A DNA stretch of 64,000 nt from Arthrobacter psychrochitiniphilus (GTDB lineage: Bacteria; Actinomycetota; Actinomycetes; Actinomycetales; Micrococcaceae): assembly GCF_003185915.1 (NCBI RefSeq), contig NZ_QHLZ01000001.1, forward strand, positions 248,001 through 312,000, given 5' to 3'. Both the position numbers and the translations under genes were made by a program. Positions 47,434 to 55,559 of this stretch are shown one piece after another. Each line of letters starts with the position of its first letter. The first letter of the stretch is position 1. Under the pieces are notes generated by a model that was not told where the DNA came from, did no database searches, and saw only the letters and a program-made list of their open reading frames with translations.

Positions 47434-48488
47434 TTGGCGATCCAGTTATTGAGCTCTTCGGTGACCGAATCATAGTTCTTGGCCCAGTATGAGTAGTCAA
47501 TGAGCCCGGCGGAATCCTTGGAGACTTCTTCGCTGCCGGCAAGGTCCTTGCGATCAGCTTCGGGAACCAAGCCAATCGCGTCACTGGAGACAGGACCATA
47601 ACCGGATGCGACGGCGTCGTCCGCCTGGGCCTGCCCGTTACCCAAGAACCAGACCATCCAGTCCGCGGCCAATTCGGCGTTGGGGTATCCCTTGGGGATG
47701 ACTACCTGGTCATAGGAGATGAGGTTCTGCCCGTAGTCATTGGCTACGGCCTGGCCCTCTGCTGCAGCCTTGGTGATGCGGCCATTCCAGGCTTGCACCA
47801 GAGGCGCTTCCCCGCTGGCCACCAGCTGGGTCTGCTGGTCACCGGTGTCATACCAAACAATGTCTTTCTTGATGGTGTCTAGCTTGGCAAAGGCTCGGGG
47901 CAGATCCAGCGGGTAGAGCTTATCTGCCGGGACGCCGTCGGCCAGCAGTGCTGCCTCAAACAGTCCGCCGGTGGCGTACTTCCAGAAGCCGCGCTTCCCC
48001 GGGAAAGTCTTCGTATCGAAGAATTCGGCCCAGTTAGTGGGGTGCTTATCGGCAAACACCTCAGTGTTGTACGCAATGCTGAACGTGTACTGCAGATTCG
48101 GGATGGCGCATTCGCCCATTTGGGCCTCGGGAACGCCGGCGGCCTTGGCGGCGTCAATGACTCGTTGTGGCAGCTTCTCCAGCAAGCCCTTCTCACAGGC
48201 AGTATTGGCAAAGTTGGGTTCAACTTCAACAACTCCCCAGTTGACCTTGCCGGCATTGACCTGGGTCTCGATCTTGGCGTAGTCAGTGGGTGAATCTTCC
48301 TTGATGGTCACACCACTCTCCGCAGCCCAGGGGGTGAAGTAGCTAGCCACATGTGCAGACTGGGCTTGCCCGCCCCACATGGTGACAGTGAGCGACTTTT
48401 CATCCGAAGCCGTTCCGGCTCCGCCACACGCGGAAAGGGAGAGCGCCAACACTGCCGCTCCTGCCATTACTTTGTACCTTCGTGCCAT
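47430..48488 (-). CDS. Extracellular solute-binding lipoprotein (PotD-type)
   Basis: The ATG at 48486-48488 gives a 352-residue lipoprotein, MARRYKV followed by a hydrophobic run and the lipobox ALSLSACGG. A TTG start 12 bases earlier is possible. The mature part has the two-lobed binding-protein pattern of the PotD family (LTVTMWGGQ, YNTEVFADKHPTNWAEFFD, VNWGVVEVEP). It should capture the substrate outside the cell for the PotBCA proteins encoded downstream in overlapping order. Its promoter carries the shared operator 22 bp from the start. Substrate is not assignable; polyamine-like compounds are one option. Confidence 0.9.
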   Translation of the reverse strand: MARRYKVMAGAAVLALSLSACGGAGTASDEKSLTVTMWGGQAQSAHVASYFTPWAAESGVTIKEDSPTDYAKIETQVNAGKVNWGVVEVEPNFANTACEKGLLEKLPQRVIDAAKAAGVPEAQMGECAIPNLQYTFSIAYNTEVFADKHPTNWAEFFDTKTFPGKRGFWKYATGGLFEAALLADGVPADKLYPLDLPRAFAKLDTIKKDIVWYDTGDQQTQLVASGEAPLVQAWNGRITKAAAEGQAVANDYGQNLISYDQVVIPKGYPNAELAADWMVWFLGNGQAQADDAVASGYGPVSSDAIGLVPEADRKDLAGSEEVSKDSAGLIDYSYWAKNYDSVTEELNNWIAK

Positions 48489-48509
48489 TTTAAGGTCCAA
48501 CTTCCATAG

Positions 48510-48565
48510 TTAACTAATCAGTCAGTTATCAATAGAACTGTGACGCAGTTCACGATGTTTGTCAA
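48510..48565 (-). promoter_or_regulatory. Promoter of the PotDBCA operon with CRP/GlxR-like site and CTGA-N8 operator
   Basis: On the minus strand: TTGACA (48560-48565), 17 bases, CACAGT (48537-48542), 11 bases, CTGACTGATTAGTTAA (48510-48525). TGTGACGCAGTTCACG (48539-48554, plus reading) is a CRP/GlxR-type site. Spacing is identical to the acyl-CoA ligase promoter, and the operators differ by one base. Confidence 0.65.
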
Positions 48566-48779
48566 TGCCAATTTTTCGCCGGGTTCTCTCAGGGCCCCCA
48601 GTCTGGGCATCTCCCTGGGCACGGCTTGGGCCGGGCTTGGGCCGGACTTCGGTAGATCCCGGGCACCTTCGTGGCGCTGCAAAGCAACCCGATCCGGCAT
48701 GCGGATTCAGGCTGGGTTCAGGTTTGGCCAAGTGGGCACGGTAAGGCCCTGCCACCGTGGTTCAGCTAGTGCGGGCTTG

Positions 48780-49373
48780 CTACTGCGGGAGAAAGCTGTC
48801 AATAAACGCCGTGCAGGTGGCTTGCATCCGATCAAGGGTCATGTGCGCGGACCCAATCAGAACCTGGATTGCCAAACCGTCCATCATAGCCACGTAGGCG
48901 TCTGAAAATGCCGCCAGATCCGGAATATCCAGAAGGCCCGCGTCGCGGGCCTCCGTGGCAGCCTCAAGGACGGCACGGCGCCAGTCACCGTAATAGACAT
49001 CATTGATGGCGGCCAGCGGCAGCGAACGCAACGCAGAAACCCACAGCTCAAGCCACACTCGCCATGACTCAATGGTGACATCAGAGCTGGGGAGATAGCC
49101 GCTGGCAAGTTTGCGAAGCCGCTGAACCGGGTCGTCGTCCTCCGCAAGGTAATTCTCCCGGCGCTCCACAGATTGCTCATATTGGAAACGGAAGGCTTCA
49201 ACCAACAGCTCATCCTTGGAGGCAAAATAATAATGCACCGTGCCGGTGCTGTAACCGGCAATCTTGGCCACGTCCGCAATTCTCAGATCACGAAATCCGC
49301 GTTCGGAGATCACTAAGCGCGTTGCCTCCAGAATCTGGTGACGCCGCTCTGCAACTGCACTTGGACGAGCCAT
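48780..49373 (-). CDS. TetR-family regulator 1 (BetI-like C-terminal domain)
   Basis: The ATG at 49371-49373 gives 197 residues; a GTG start at 49394 is an alternative. The HTH is LRIADVAKIAGYSTGTVHYYFASKDELL (about residues 30-57). The effector domain has the Trp-rich WRVWLELWVSALRSLPLAA typical of the TetR_C_6/BetI type. It is upstream of and on the same strand as the PotDBCA operon, and its protein resembles the TetR at 51927, so both may bind the CTGA-N8-TCAG palindromes found in six nearby promoters. Confidence 0.9.
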   Translation of the reverse strand: MARPSAVAERRHQILEATRLVISERGFRDLRIADVAKIAGYSTGTVHYYFASKDELLVEAFRFQYEQSVERRENYLAEDDDPVQRLRKLASGYLPSSDVTIESWRVWLELWVSALRSLPLAAINDVYYGDWRRAVLEAATEARDAGLLDIPDLAAFSDAYVAMMDGLAIQVLIGSAHMTLDRMQATCTAFIDSFLPQ

Positions 49374-49550
49374 AGCCTCAATCTTCTCTCTCACAATGTG
49401 GATACTGCTTTGACTCTAACCCGCGCCAGAGCAGTAGCTGTTCAGGGTAGATCCAAAATTCTCCGGGGCGTAAGCACAAGGCCGTACCCTCAGCGGACAC
49501 GGAAGGTGTCAGGAAGCGCCACGCAAGCTGCGCAACAAACAGCTCAAGGT

Positions 49551-50552
49551 TCACGTCTTCGTGGCCATATTCTTAGTGCCAGCACCCCTCCTCCTGCTTT
49601 TTCGAGACTGGATGAGTGCCATCACTGGCAGGCCCAGTACGGCGGCAATAATGGCCACAATACCCACCGTTTGCACCGGCAACAGCCGTTCCCCCAACGC
49701 AGCAACTCCAATCAGGGCAGCAAGTGCCGGCTGTGAAGTGTCCACAAGTGAGGTGTATGTAGCCCCCAGCCGTTTCAGCCCAGCATAATAAGCGGCCAAC
49801 CCGATGGGGACAATCACCACCCCATGCAGGGCAAGGTATCCCATGCCAAGACCAGACGAGGGAAATTCCAGCTGCCCAGTCAACAGCGCGGCAATGACAC
49901 TAGACACGCCAGCACCTAGCAATACCAGGCTGGCTGCCGTCAACGGCGGAGTGTCCCCCACCGTTGCACCTGCCGCAAAAACGTAGAAGGCATACCCCAC
50001 CGCGGTCACCACGGCCAACATCATCCCAGCACTAGAACCGATCCCCACGGAATTTGATAAAACAATAATCCCCACACCGCTCAAGCCAAGGGCTAGCAGC
50101 AAGATTTCTGCAACCCTGGGAAATCGATGCACGCGCAGAGCCACAAGTATGGCAACAAGAGCCGGATATATGTAGATGATCGCCACCGTGATCGAGGTAT
50201 CCAGCCGCTCCAGTGCAGCGAAGTACGCCCACATCTGCGGTCCGAACAGCAGCGCACCGAGCAGTATCAGCCGCCAGGCAATACTTCCGGCCACTTTTTT
50301 CTCTCGCATGAGCCGTGACACCAGCCACAAGACAATGGCGGCGATCAAACATCTGAACGCCACAAGGGAGAGCCCGTTGAGCTGCGCGGTGTAAGCGAGT
50401 CTGACAAACGCTGGAGTGCTCGCGAAGGCAACAGCCGAGAGGAGAACGAATCCCACACCCACTGTGACGGCAACAGGCCCTGTTCGCGGTGTCACGGCTG
50501 TGGGTTGCTGATTTATATCAGGCTGCACGGCCTGTCCTTCAACCAGTGTCAC
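49551..50552 (-). CDS. EamA/DMT-family transporter
   Basis: A 333-residue membrane protein with about ten transmembrane helices arranged as two EamA repeats (FVLLSAVAFASTPAFVRLAY... and later SLVDTSQPALAALIGVAALG). The family exports amino acids or other metabolites, or imports nucleotide sugars or purines. It starts 81 bp after the second amino-acid dehydrogenase gene and could be transcribed with it, perhaps exporting a deamination product or excess amino acid; that is inference. Confidence 0.9.
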   Translation of the reverse strand: MTLVEGQAVQPDINQQPTAVTPRTGPVAVTVGVGFVLLSAVAFASTPAFVRLAYTAQLNGLSLVAFRCLIAAIVLWLVSRLMREKKVAGSIAWRLILLGALLFGPQMWAYFAALERLDTSITVAIIYIYPALVAILVALRVHRFPRVAEILLLALGLSGVGIIVLSNSVGIGSSAGMMLAVVTAVGYAFYVFAAGATVGDTPPLTAASLVLLGAGVSSVIAALLTGQLEFPSSGLGMGYLALHGVVIVPIGLAAYYAGLKRLGATYTSLVDTSQPALAALIGVAALGERLLPVQTVGIVAIIAAVLGLPVMALIQSRKSRRRGAGTKNMATKT

Positions 50553-50633
50553 TAAGGTCCAATCGCATGCTAGAAGTGAGAAGCATCTTTGCTACTCAGA
50601 GGAAGGCGTAGTCAAACCGCCGCTTTTTTACTA

Positions 50634-51845
50634 TCAGACTGGGACGAACGCCGTCTCAATGGCCAGCAATTGATCGGCAGTGAAGGCCAACGCAGCCTCA
50701 CGCAAAGTAATGCCTTCAGCTGCCGAGCGGTCAAACATGTCCGTGACGATTCTGCGCATCTCGGTGCGAATTTTCCGTTCTGACTGTTCGGCATCGGCGT
50801 CTATGTCACCAAAGAGCATCCACCACCACCAGGCGTTAGTTCCGGAGTTGGCAACAAAGTCAGGTACTACGTGGACGCCGCGCGCAATAAGCAGGCTCTC
50901 CGCCTCAGGAAGCACAGGCATATTGGCCGCTTCAACTATCAACGAGGCGCTCACCTCTTGCGCATTCTCAGCGGTAATGGCGTAGGAGATGGCAGCCGGC
51001 ACCAAAACATCCGTGGGAACGGAAAGCCACTGCTCGGGCGGCAACTGCGTGTCCTCAGCGCGCAGGCATGCACGGTCAATCTCGCCGAATGAATTTCGTG
51101 AGGCGAGCATTGCTTCCACATCCAGCCCCGCCGGATTCACAATCACGCCGTTGGCATCTGCAATTCCCACAACAATCATTGATGCCCGCGCCAAGTATCT
51201 AGCCGTTGCACCGCCCATGGAACCGAACCCCTGAATCACCACCCGTGATCCAGCATGGGGGCGCTGAATTTTATCCAAGGCCGTCAATACGGATTCGGCA
51301 ACTCCCAACCCACCAACCAGCTCATCCAGACCAATCCCATCCACTGTGATGGTGAATGCCTGGCTGAGCCGTTCTATGGCTTCTTCACAATTCTCTAGCA
51401 ATGGGTAGATGGCCTGAACGGAGCTTTCAAGGCCGAGCTCGCTCAGCACCTCATCGATGAGCTTCTGCTGCAACCCCAGATCTTCGCCCATGGTCCAGTG
51501 GGCTTTGATTAGGGCACTGACACCTTGTAAGTATCGCTTGAGCACGCCACGCATGTGCACGTCATGCGGATCGCAATCAATGCCGCCCTTCGCCCCACCA
51601 AGCGGAACGTAAGCGCTGTCCGGACGGTAGTGCAGGCTCTCTTTAAGGGTCATCCCCTGAGCAAGGCCGCGAACTTCCTCCAAGGTGCAGCCTTTGCGCA
51701 TGCGAAGCCCGCCACTACAGACGCCCCGGACCAATCTGTCAATCACCAGGAAGCCCTTATAGCCGGTTACCGGATCGGTCCATGTCACTTCCATCAGCGG
51801 CGGGCGCGGTGTTGGGCGCATTTCATCCTGGACACTGACCGGCAT
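50634..51845 (-). CDS. Glu/Leu/Phe/Val dehydrogenase family protein, copy 2
   Basis: A 403-residue paralogue of the enzyme at 36829, same length and most of the sequence alike. The lysines (GMTLKESLHY and VPLGGAKGGIDC), the NAD motif VIQGFGSMGGATARY and the unusual NAWWWWMLFGDIDADA are all present. A sequence-level role as an amino-acid dehydrogenase is firm; the substrate is not. Copy differences lie in loops and may change substrate or cofactor preference. Its promoter carries the best copy of the shared palindrome overlapping the -10 box. Confidence 0.9.
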   Translation of the reverse strand: MPVSVQDEMRPTPRPPLMEVTWTDPVTGYKGFLVIDRLVRGVCSGGLRMRKGCTLEEVRGLAQGMTLKESLHYRPDSAYVPLGGAKGGIDCDPHDVHMRGVLKRYLQGVSALIKAHWTMGEDLGLQQKLIDEVLSELGLESSVQAIYPLLENCEEAIERLSQAFTITVDGIGLDELVGGLGVAESVLTALDKIQRPHAGSRVVIQGFGSMGGATARYLARASMIVVGIADANGVIVNPAGLDVEAMLASRNSFGEIDRACLRAEDTQLPPEQWLSVPTDVLVPAAISYAITAENAQEVSASLIVEAANMPVLPEAESLLIARGVHVVPDFVANSGTNAWWWWMLFGDIDADAEQSERKIRTEMRRIVTDMFDRSAAEGITLREAALAFTADQLLAIETAFVPV

Positions 51846-51876
51846 GAGATGGCTCCTCGCTTTTTGAGAACATTCT

Positions 51877-51921
51877 TACTGAATGATTAGTCAGTATTCA
51901 CGCAGCAGAGAAGCTTGTCAA
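51877..51921 (-). promoter_or_regulatory. Promoter and best-conserved operator, dehydrogenase copy 2
   Basis: TTGACA (51916-51921), 17 bases, AATACT (51893-51898) on the minus strand. The palindrome TACTGA-ATGATTAG-TCAGTA (51877-51896) has perfect 6-bp arms and covers the -10 box. The -35 is preceded by GGCTC here and by GGCTC before copy 1 too. Confidence 0.75.
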
Positions 51922-51926
51922 GAGCC

Positions 51927-52547
51927 CTATTTTTCAGGCGCCACAGCACCTAACGCGGACTGGTCCACAGCCAGTTCCCAGGCAACTTGGCGAACCAGCC
52001 ACGCACGCAAATCTGCGCGACTAATGGGCTCCTTATGGACCACCATCCGCACGGCGAGCCCATCCAGGAAAGAAGTCAAGCGCGTAGCTGCCTCAAGGGA
52101 ATTACTGGACTGGAAGACCCCGTCCAAAACCCCCGCATCAATGACGCTGGAAATCGCCTTATTCCATTGCCGATGAAGGTCTACCAAAACCTCCGCCAAC
52201 GCCACGTCCCGCATGGCGGCGGACCATGCATCAACCCAAATCTGCCACCCCCTAGCCTGCCCTGTTGGGGCATACCACTCCAAGGCCGCCATGAGGAGTT
52301 CGGCAGGAGAGCCAGAACCTCGCATGATCCGCCCTAGTTTGAGCAGGTCCCTTTCCGCTGCGTAAGTCAGTGCATCAATCAGCAGCCTTTCCTTGGTCTC
52401 GAAGTGATAAATGATCAGTGCAGAACTAACGTCCATAGCGTCAGCCACATCAGCAATCCGAACTGCCTGCATTCCCTTTTCTCGAATTTGCTTGACAGTT
52501 TCTGCCAGTACCTCAACCCGGCGCGCTTGGGCATTCATCCTCTTCAT
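51927..52547 (-). CDS. TetR-family regulator 2 (BetI-like C-terminal domain)
   Basis: Likely start ATG at 52545-52547 (206 residues, MKRMNAQARR); a longer reading to 52631 would cross the divergent promoter and is unlikely. The HTH is VRIADVADAMDVSSALIIYHFETKERLL (about residues 24-51). The effector domain has WQIWVDAWSAAMRDVALAEV, matching the pattern of TetR 1. It is divergent from the amino-acid ABC transporter, with an operator in the shared gap, and directly upstream of dehydrogenase copy 2, so it is a good candidate for the regulator of this locus. Confidence 0.88.
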   Translation of the reverse strand: MKRMNAQARRVEVLAETVKQIREKGMQAVRIADVADAMDVSSALIIYHFETKERLLIDALTYAAERDLLKLGRIMRGSGSPAELLMAALEWYAPTGQARGWQIWVDAWSAAMRDVALAEVLVDLHRQWNKAISSVIDAGVLDGVFQSSNSLEAATRLTSFLDGLAVRMVVHKEPISRADLRAWLVRQVAWELAVDQSALGAVAPEK

Positions 52548-52610
52548 AACCGAAACCCTATCCCGTACAACGAAAATACTGGTGGCGAACAAAAAGTTAC
52601 ACACAAGCCG

Positions 52611-52666
52611 TTGACATTGGCTGTGACACACGGCACAGTCTACTTATTAGCTGTATGGCCAGTCAG
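52611..52666 (+). promoter_or_regulatory. Promoter of the amino-acid ABC operon with CRP/GlxR-like site and CTGA-N8 operator
   Basis: TTGACA (52611-52616), 17 bases, CACAGT (52634-52639), 11 bases, CTGTATGGCCAGTCAG (52651-52666). TGTGACACACGGCACA (52622-52637) is a CRP/GlxR-like site with one change in the right half. It lies between the divergent TetR 2 and transporter genes and could control both. Confidence 0.65.
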
Positions 52667-52707
52667 TAATTATGGTCTTCTTTCAAGAATGAAGGGCGAA
52701 GTCTCAC

Positions 52708-53586
52708 ATGGCAAAACATCGACTCACAACTCTGGCAGCGGTGGTAGCTGCCGCCAGCTTGGCACTGACGGCTTGTGGCAGTTCAACACCAGCGGCCAAC
52801 GACGGCGGACCCGCAGCTTTTGGTGAATGCCAGCTCTACGGCGATGCCGGGTCAATATCCCTCACACCGGTCACCCCGGACACGCTCACGGTTCAGACAA
52901 ATCTGCCCTCACCCGGCTGGTGGAAGGGTATCTCTCCGGAAAAGATCACCGGAGGGTTTGAATATTGCCTGGCCGCTAATATTGCCCACCGTGCGGGCTT
53001 GAGCAAACTCAAAGTAGTCAATGCCTCTTTTGATGCCCTGGTTGCCGGACAGACCAAGGATTACGACATCGCCATGGCCCAGATCTCCATCACTCCCGAA
53101 CGGGAAAAAGTGGTCCAGTTCTCCAAACCGTACTTTGATTCCAATGTTGCAATCTTGGCCAAAAAGGGTGCGGATGTGACAGCCGCGAACATGAAGGACA
53201 AGAAACTGGGCGTGGCCTTAGGAACAACAGCCGTGGAGTTTGTCCAGAAGAAGATCAACCCGAGCACACCGGCACGGGTCTTCCAAGAAACCGACGCCAT
53301 GGTGACAGGTGTTGCTTCCGGCCAAATTGACGCCGCCCTTCAGGACACTGCCATCATGCTTGGTTTTGCCAGCGGTTCCTCCGGCGCCCTCGAGGTTATA
53401 GGACAGTACAAAACGGGTGAACAATATGGCGCCATTTATCCCAAAGGTTCAGTGAACGCGGCGGCCATGGATGCCGCCATCGAATCCATGTCTACGGACG
53501 GCACGCTTGAGAAGCTCTCAGCGGACTGGCTTGGACCCACGTTGGGTGGAGATCCGGCCAAGATTCCAGTGTTCCCCACCCCATGA
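52708..53586 (+). CDS. Amino-acid ABC transporter substrate-binding lipoprotein
   Basis: A 292-residue lipoprotein with a basic start, hydrophobic run and lipobox SLALTACGSS. The mature part belongs to the polar-amino-acid (SBP_bac_3) family: NLPSPGWWKGISPEKITGGF, AQISITPEREKVVQFSKPYF and GVALGTTAVEFVQKKI. It should bind an amino acid or close analogue outside the cell. Its stop overlaps the permease start by 4 bp, and it is the first gene of a three-gene importer that shares its operator type with the catabolic genes. Confidence 0.93.
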   Translation: MAKHRLTTLAAVVAAASLALTACGSSTPAANDGGPAAFGECQLYGDAGSISLTPVTPDTLTVQTNLPSPGWWKGISPEKITGGFEYCLAANIAHRAGLSKLKVVNASFDALVAGQTKDYDIAMAQISITPEREKVVQFSKPYFDSNVAILAKKGADVTAANMKDKKLGVALGTTAVEFVQKKINPSTPARVFQETDAMVTGVASGQIDAALQDTAIMLGFASGSSGALEVIGQYKTGEQYGAIYPKGSVNAAAMDAAIESMSTDGTLEKLSADWLGPTLGGDPAKIPVFPTP

Positions 53587-54701
53587 GCACCACGAACCCC
53601 ACCACGGCCGGTGACAGCCTGCAAAAGAGTAGTTTGCACGCACCCCCGCCCACCGTAACGCCCTTTACTATTGCCGCGGTTGCTGTGGTGGCATTGACCG
53701 CCGCGGTGTCTTATTACGCCCTGATATGGCTCTTTGCTTACATTTATCCCAACGGTGCGTCCGGGCTGTTCACGGCACTCTTTGTTGCGCTGTGGTTGGC
53801 GGCTCTCATTCCGCTGATTCCTGCGGTTCAGGCCATGGGTAGATCCCAAAAGGCCAACGCGCTCTTGCGTTCCCATGATGTAGTGGGCGCACGGCACCAT
53901 GCCGCCCTCGGCCGGGAAGCAGCCTTGACGAGCATGGGCTATTCGGCAGCCATTTTGGTTCTCGCTACACTCGTTGCCTTTGTCAGCACCAAAGACGGTG
54001 CCATCGCCTCAACATTTTTGCGTCCAGCATTCATCGCACAGGCCTTCTCAGATGTTCTCGCTGCATTTTGGGTCAACGTACGTGTTGCCCTCGGAGCCGA
54101 GGTACTAGTCCTTGTCCTGGGCTTGGGTATTGCCATCATGCGCATGTTGCCAGGGCGCGCCGGACGGCCCCTGCGGGTGCTGGCAATTTTATATACGGAC
54201 ATCTTCCGCGCTATTCCCGGAATCATTGTCCTCTACCTTGTCGGCTTTGGTTTGTCCTTGGCTGAGGTGCCCTTCTTCAAGGATCTGCCACCGATCTGGT
54301 TGGCGATCTTTGCCCTCACCTTGACTTACAGCGCCTATGTAGCCGAGGTGTATAGGGCTGGGCTTGATTCAATTCATCGCAGCCAATGGGCTGCCGCCCG
54401 CTCCCTGGGGCTCTCATACCCTCAGGCCCTTCGCACCGTCATCATTCCCCAAGCGGTCCGGCGCGTCATCCCTCCGTTGCTGAACGATTTCATTGGTCTA
54501 CAAAAGGACACCGCCCTAATTGGTGTCATGGGTGTCATTGATGCCTTCACCCAGTCCCGGCTGATTGGTTCTGCGGTGTTCAACCTGTCCCCCGTGACCG
54601 TGGTGGCGATCATCTTCGTTGTGGTAACTATCCCCCAGTCACGCTTTGTTGACCGGATGCTAGAAAAAGACCAGGCCCGCCAGCGCTCAGGATCAAGTTA
54701 G
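53583..54701 (+). CDS. Amino-acid ABC transporter permease (HisM type, long N-terminus)
   Basis: A 372-residue permease, longer than the usual 220-260. The first 160 residues hold extra hydrophobic segments (about residues 28-50, 60-82 and 112-132). The core HisM-type domain follows, with the EAA region YVAEVYRAGLDSIHRSQWAA and SLGLSYPQALRTVIIPQAVR. It pairs with itself as a homodimer in this family. It overlaps the binding protein gene by 4 bp and is followed by the ATPase after 7 bp. Confidence 0.92.
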   Translation: MSTTNPTTAGDSLQKSSLHAPPPTVTPFTIAAVAVVALTAAVSYYALIWLFAYIYPNGASGLFTALFVALWLAALIPLIPAVQAMGRSQKANALLRSHDVVGARHHAALGREAALTSMGYSAAILVLATLVAFVSTKDGAIASTFLRPAFIAQAFSDVLAAFWVNVRVALGAEVLVLVLGLGIAIMRMLPGRAGRPLRVLAILYTDIFRAIPGIIVLYLVGFGLSLAEVPFFKDLPPIWLAIFALTLTYSAYVAEVYRAGLDSIHRSQWAAARSLGLSYPQALRTVIIPQAVRRVIPPLLNDFIGLQKDTALIGVMGVIDAFTQSRLIGSAVFNLSPVTVVAIIFVVVTIPQSRFVDRMLEKDQARQRSGSS

Positions 54702-54708
54702 GATAACC

Positions 54709-55452
54709 ATGCATTTTCTACAGATTCGCGATCTTCACAAGTCTTATGGTTCCCTGGAAATCCTCAAGGGGGTCACCCTGGACGTGGCACGGCATGAGGT
54801 GGTGTGCCTTATTGGCGCCTCCGGCTCCGGAAAGTCCACCTTGTTGCGCTGCATCAACGCCCTGGAACCCATTGATTCGGGCACAATCCTGGTCAACGGC
54901 GATCAGGTCACGGGACTGGGCGTGGACTTGAACGCACTGCGACGCAATGTGGGAATCGTCTTCCAGTCCTACAACTTGTTTCCCCACATGTCAGTGCTGA
55001 AGAACATCACCTTAGCCCCCACCATGGTGGGGGGCGTATCCAAGGAGGCTGCCGAGCAGCGGGCCTTGGAGCTACTGGAGAAGATAGGTCTGCGGAACAA
55101 GGCCGGCTCCTTCCCTGACGCGCTGTCCGGCGGCCAGCAGCAGCGCGTGGCTATTGTTCGTGCCATGGCCATGGACCCCCAGGTCTTGCTGCTCGATGAA
55201 ATCACCGCTGCCCTGGACCCGGAACTTGTTGGCGATGTTTTAGAGATGATCAGGGAACTTGCCGTGGATGGGCTGACGATGCTCTTGGCCACTCATGAGA
55301 TGGGTTTCGCCAGGGAAGTTGCCTCGCAGGTGTGCTTCTTGCACCAAGGGAAGATTCTTGAACGTGGAACACCCCAGCAGGTCTTTGAAAACCCGCAGGA
55401 GGAACGTACACAGCAATTTCTTAGCCGTGTGATCCAAGCTGGCAGGCTCTAG
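54709..55452 (+). CDS. Amino-acid ABC transporter ATP-binding protein (GlnQ/HisP type)
   Basis: A 247-residue ATPase. Walker A is LIGASGSGKSTLLRCIN, Q-loop VFQSYNLFPHMSV, signature ALSGGQQQRVAIVRA, Walker B VLLLDEITAALDPEL and switch His LLATHEMGFA. Note Ile-Thr after the Walker B Glu in place of the usual Pro-Thr; the catalytic Glu is kept. It ends the importer operon. The ATG lies 7 bp after the permease stop. Confidence 0.94.
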   Translation: MHFLQIRDLHKSYGSLEILKGVTLDVARHEVVCLIGASGSGKSTLLRCINALEPIDSGTILVNGDQVTGLGVDLNALRRNVGIVFQSYNLFPHMSVLKNITLAPTMVGGVSKEAAEQRALELLEKIGLRNKAGSFPDALSGGQQQRVAIVRAMAMDPQVLLLDEITAALDPELVGDVLEMIRELAVDGLTMLLATHEMGFAREVASQVCFLHQGKILERGTPQQVFENPQEERTQQFLSRVIQAGRL

Positions 55453-55514
55453 AGAAACTGGCGACGCCGTTTGGCACCGGCGGCAGCCATACCTTGCCCG
55501 ATGTAACAGAGGGA

Positions 55515-55542
55515 CACACAAATTTCCAAGTGTTATTGTGTG
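55515..55542 (+). promoter_or_regulatory. Inverted repeat just upstream of the symporter start
   Basis: CACACAA (55515-55521) and TTGTGTG (55536-55542) form a 7-bp inverted repeat 17 bp before the ATG. It may be an operator or leader hairpin. It does not match the CTGA-N8-TCAG sites. Confidence 0.35.
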
Positions 55543-55559
55543 CCGCATACCGTAGAGAA

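Noticed and set aside
48590..48779. Small gene or RNA between the PotDBCA promoter and TetR 1
   Set aside because: The GC-rich repeats (GGGCTTGGGCC twice) gave several short frames, but none with a start signal or known domain.
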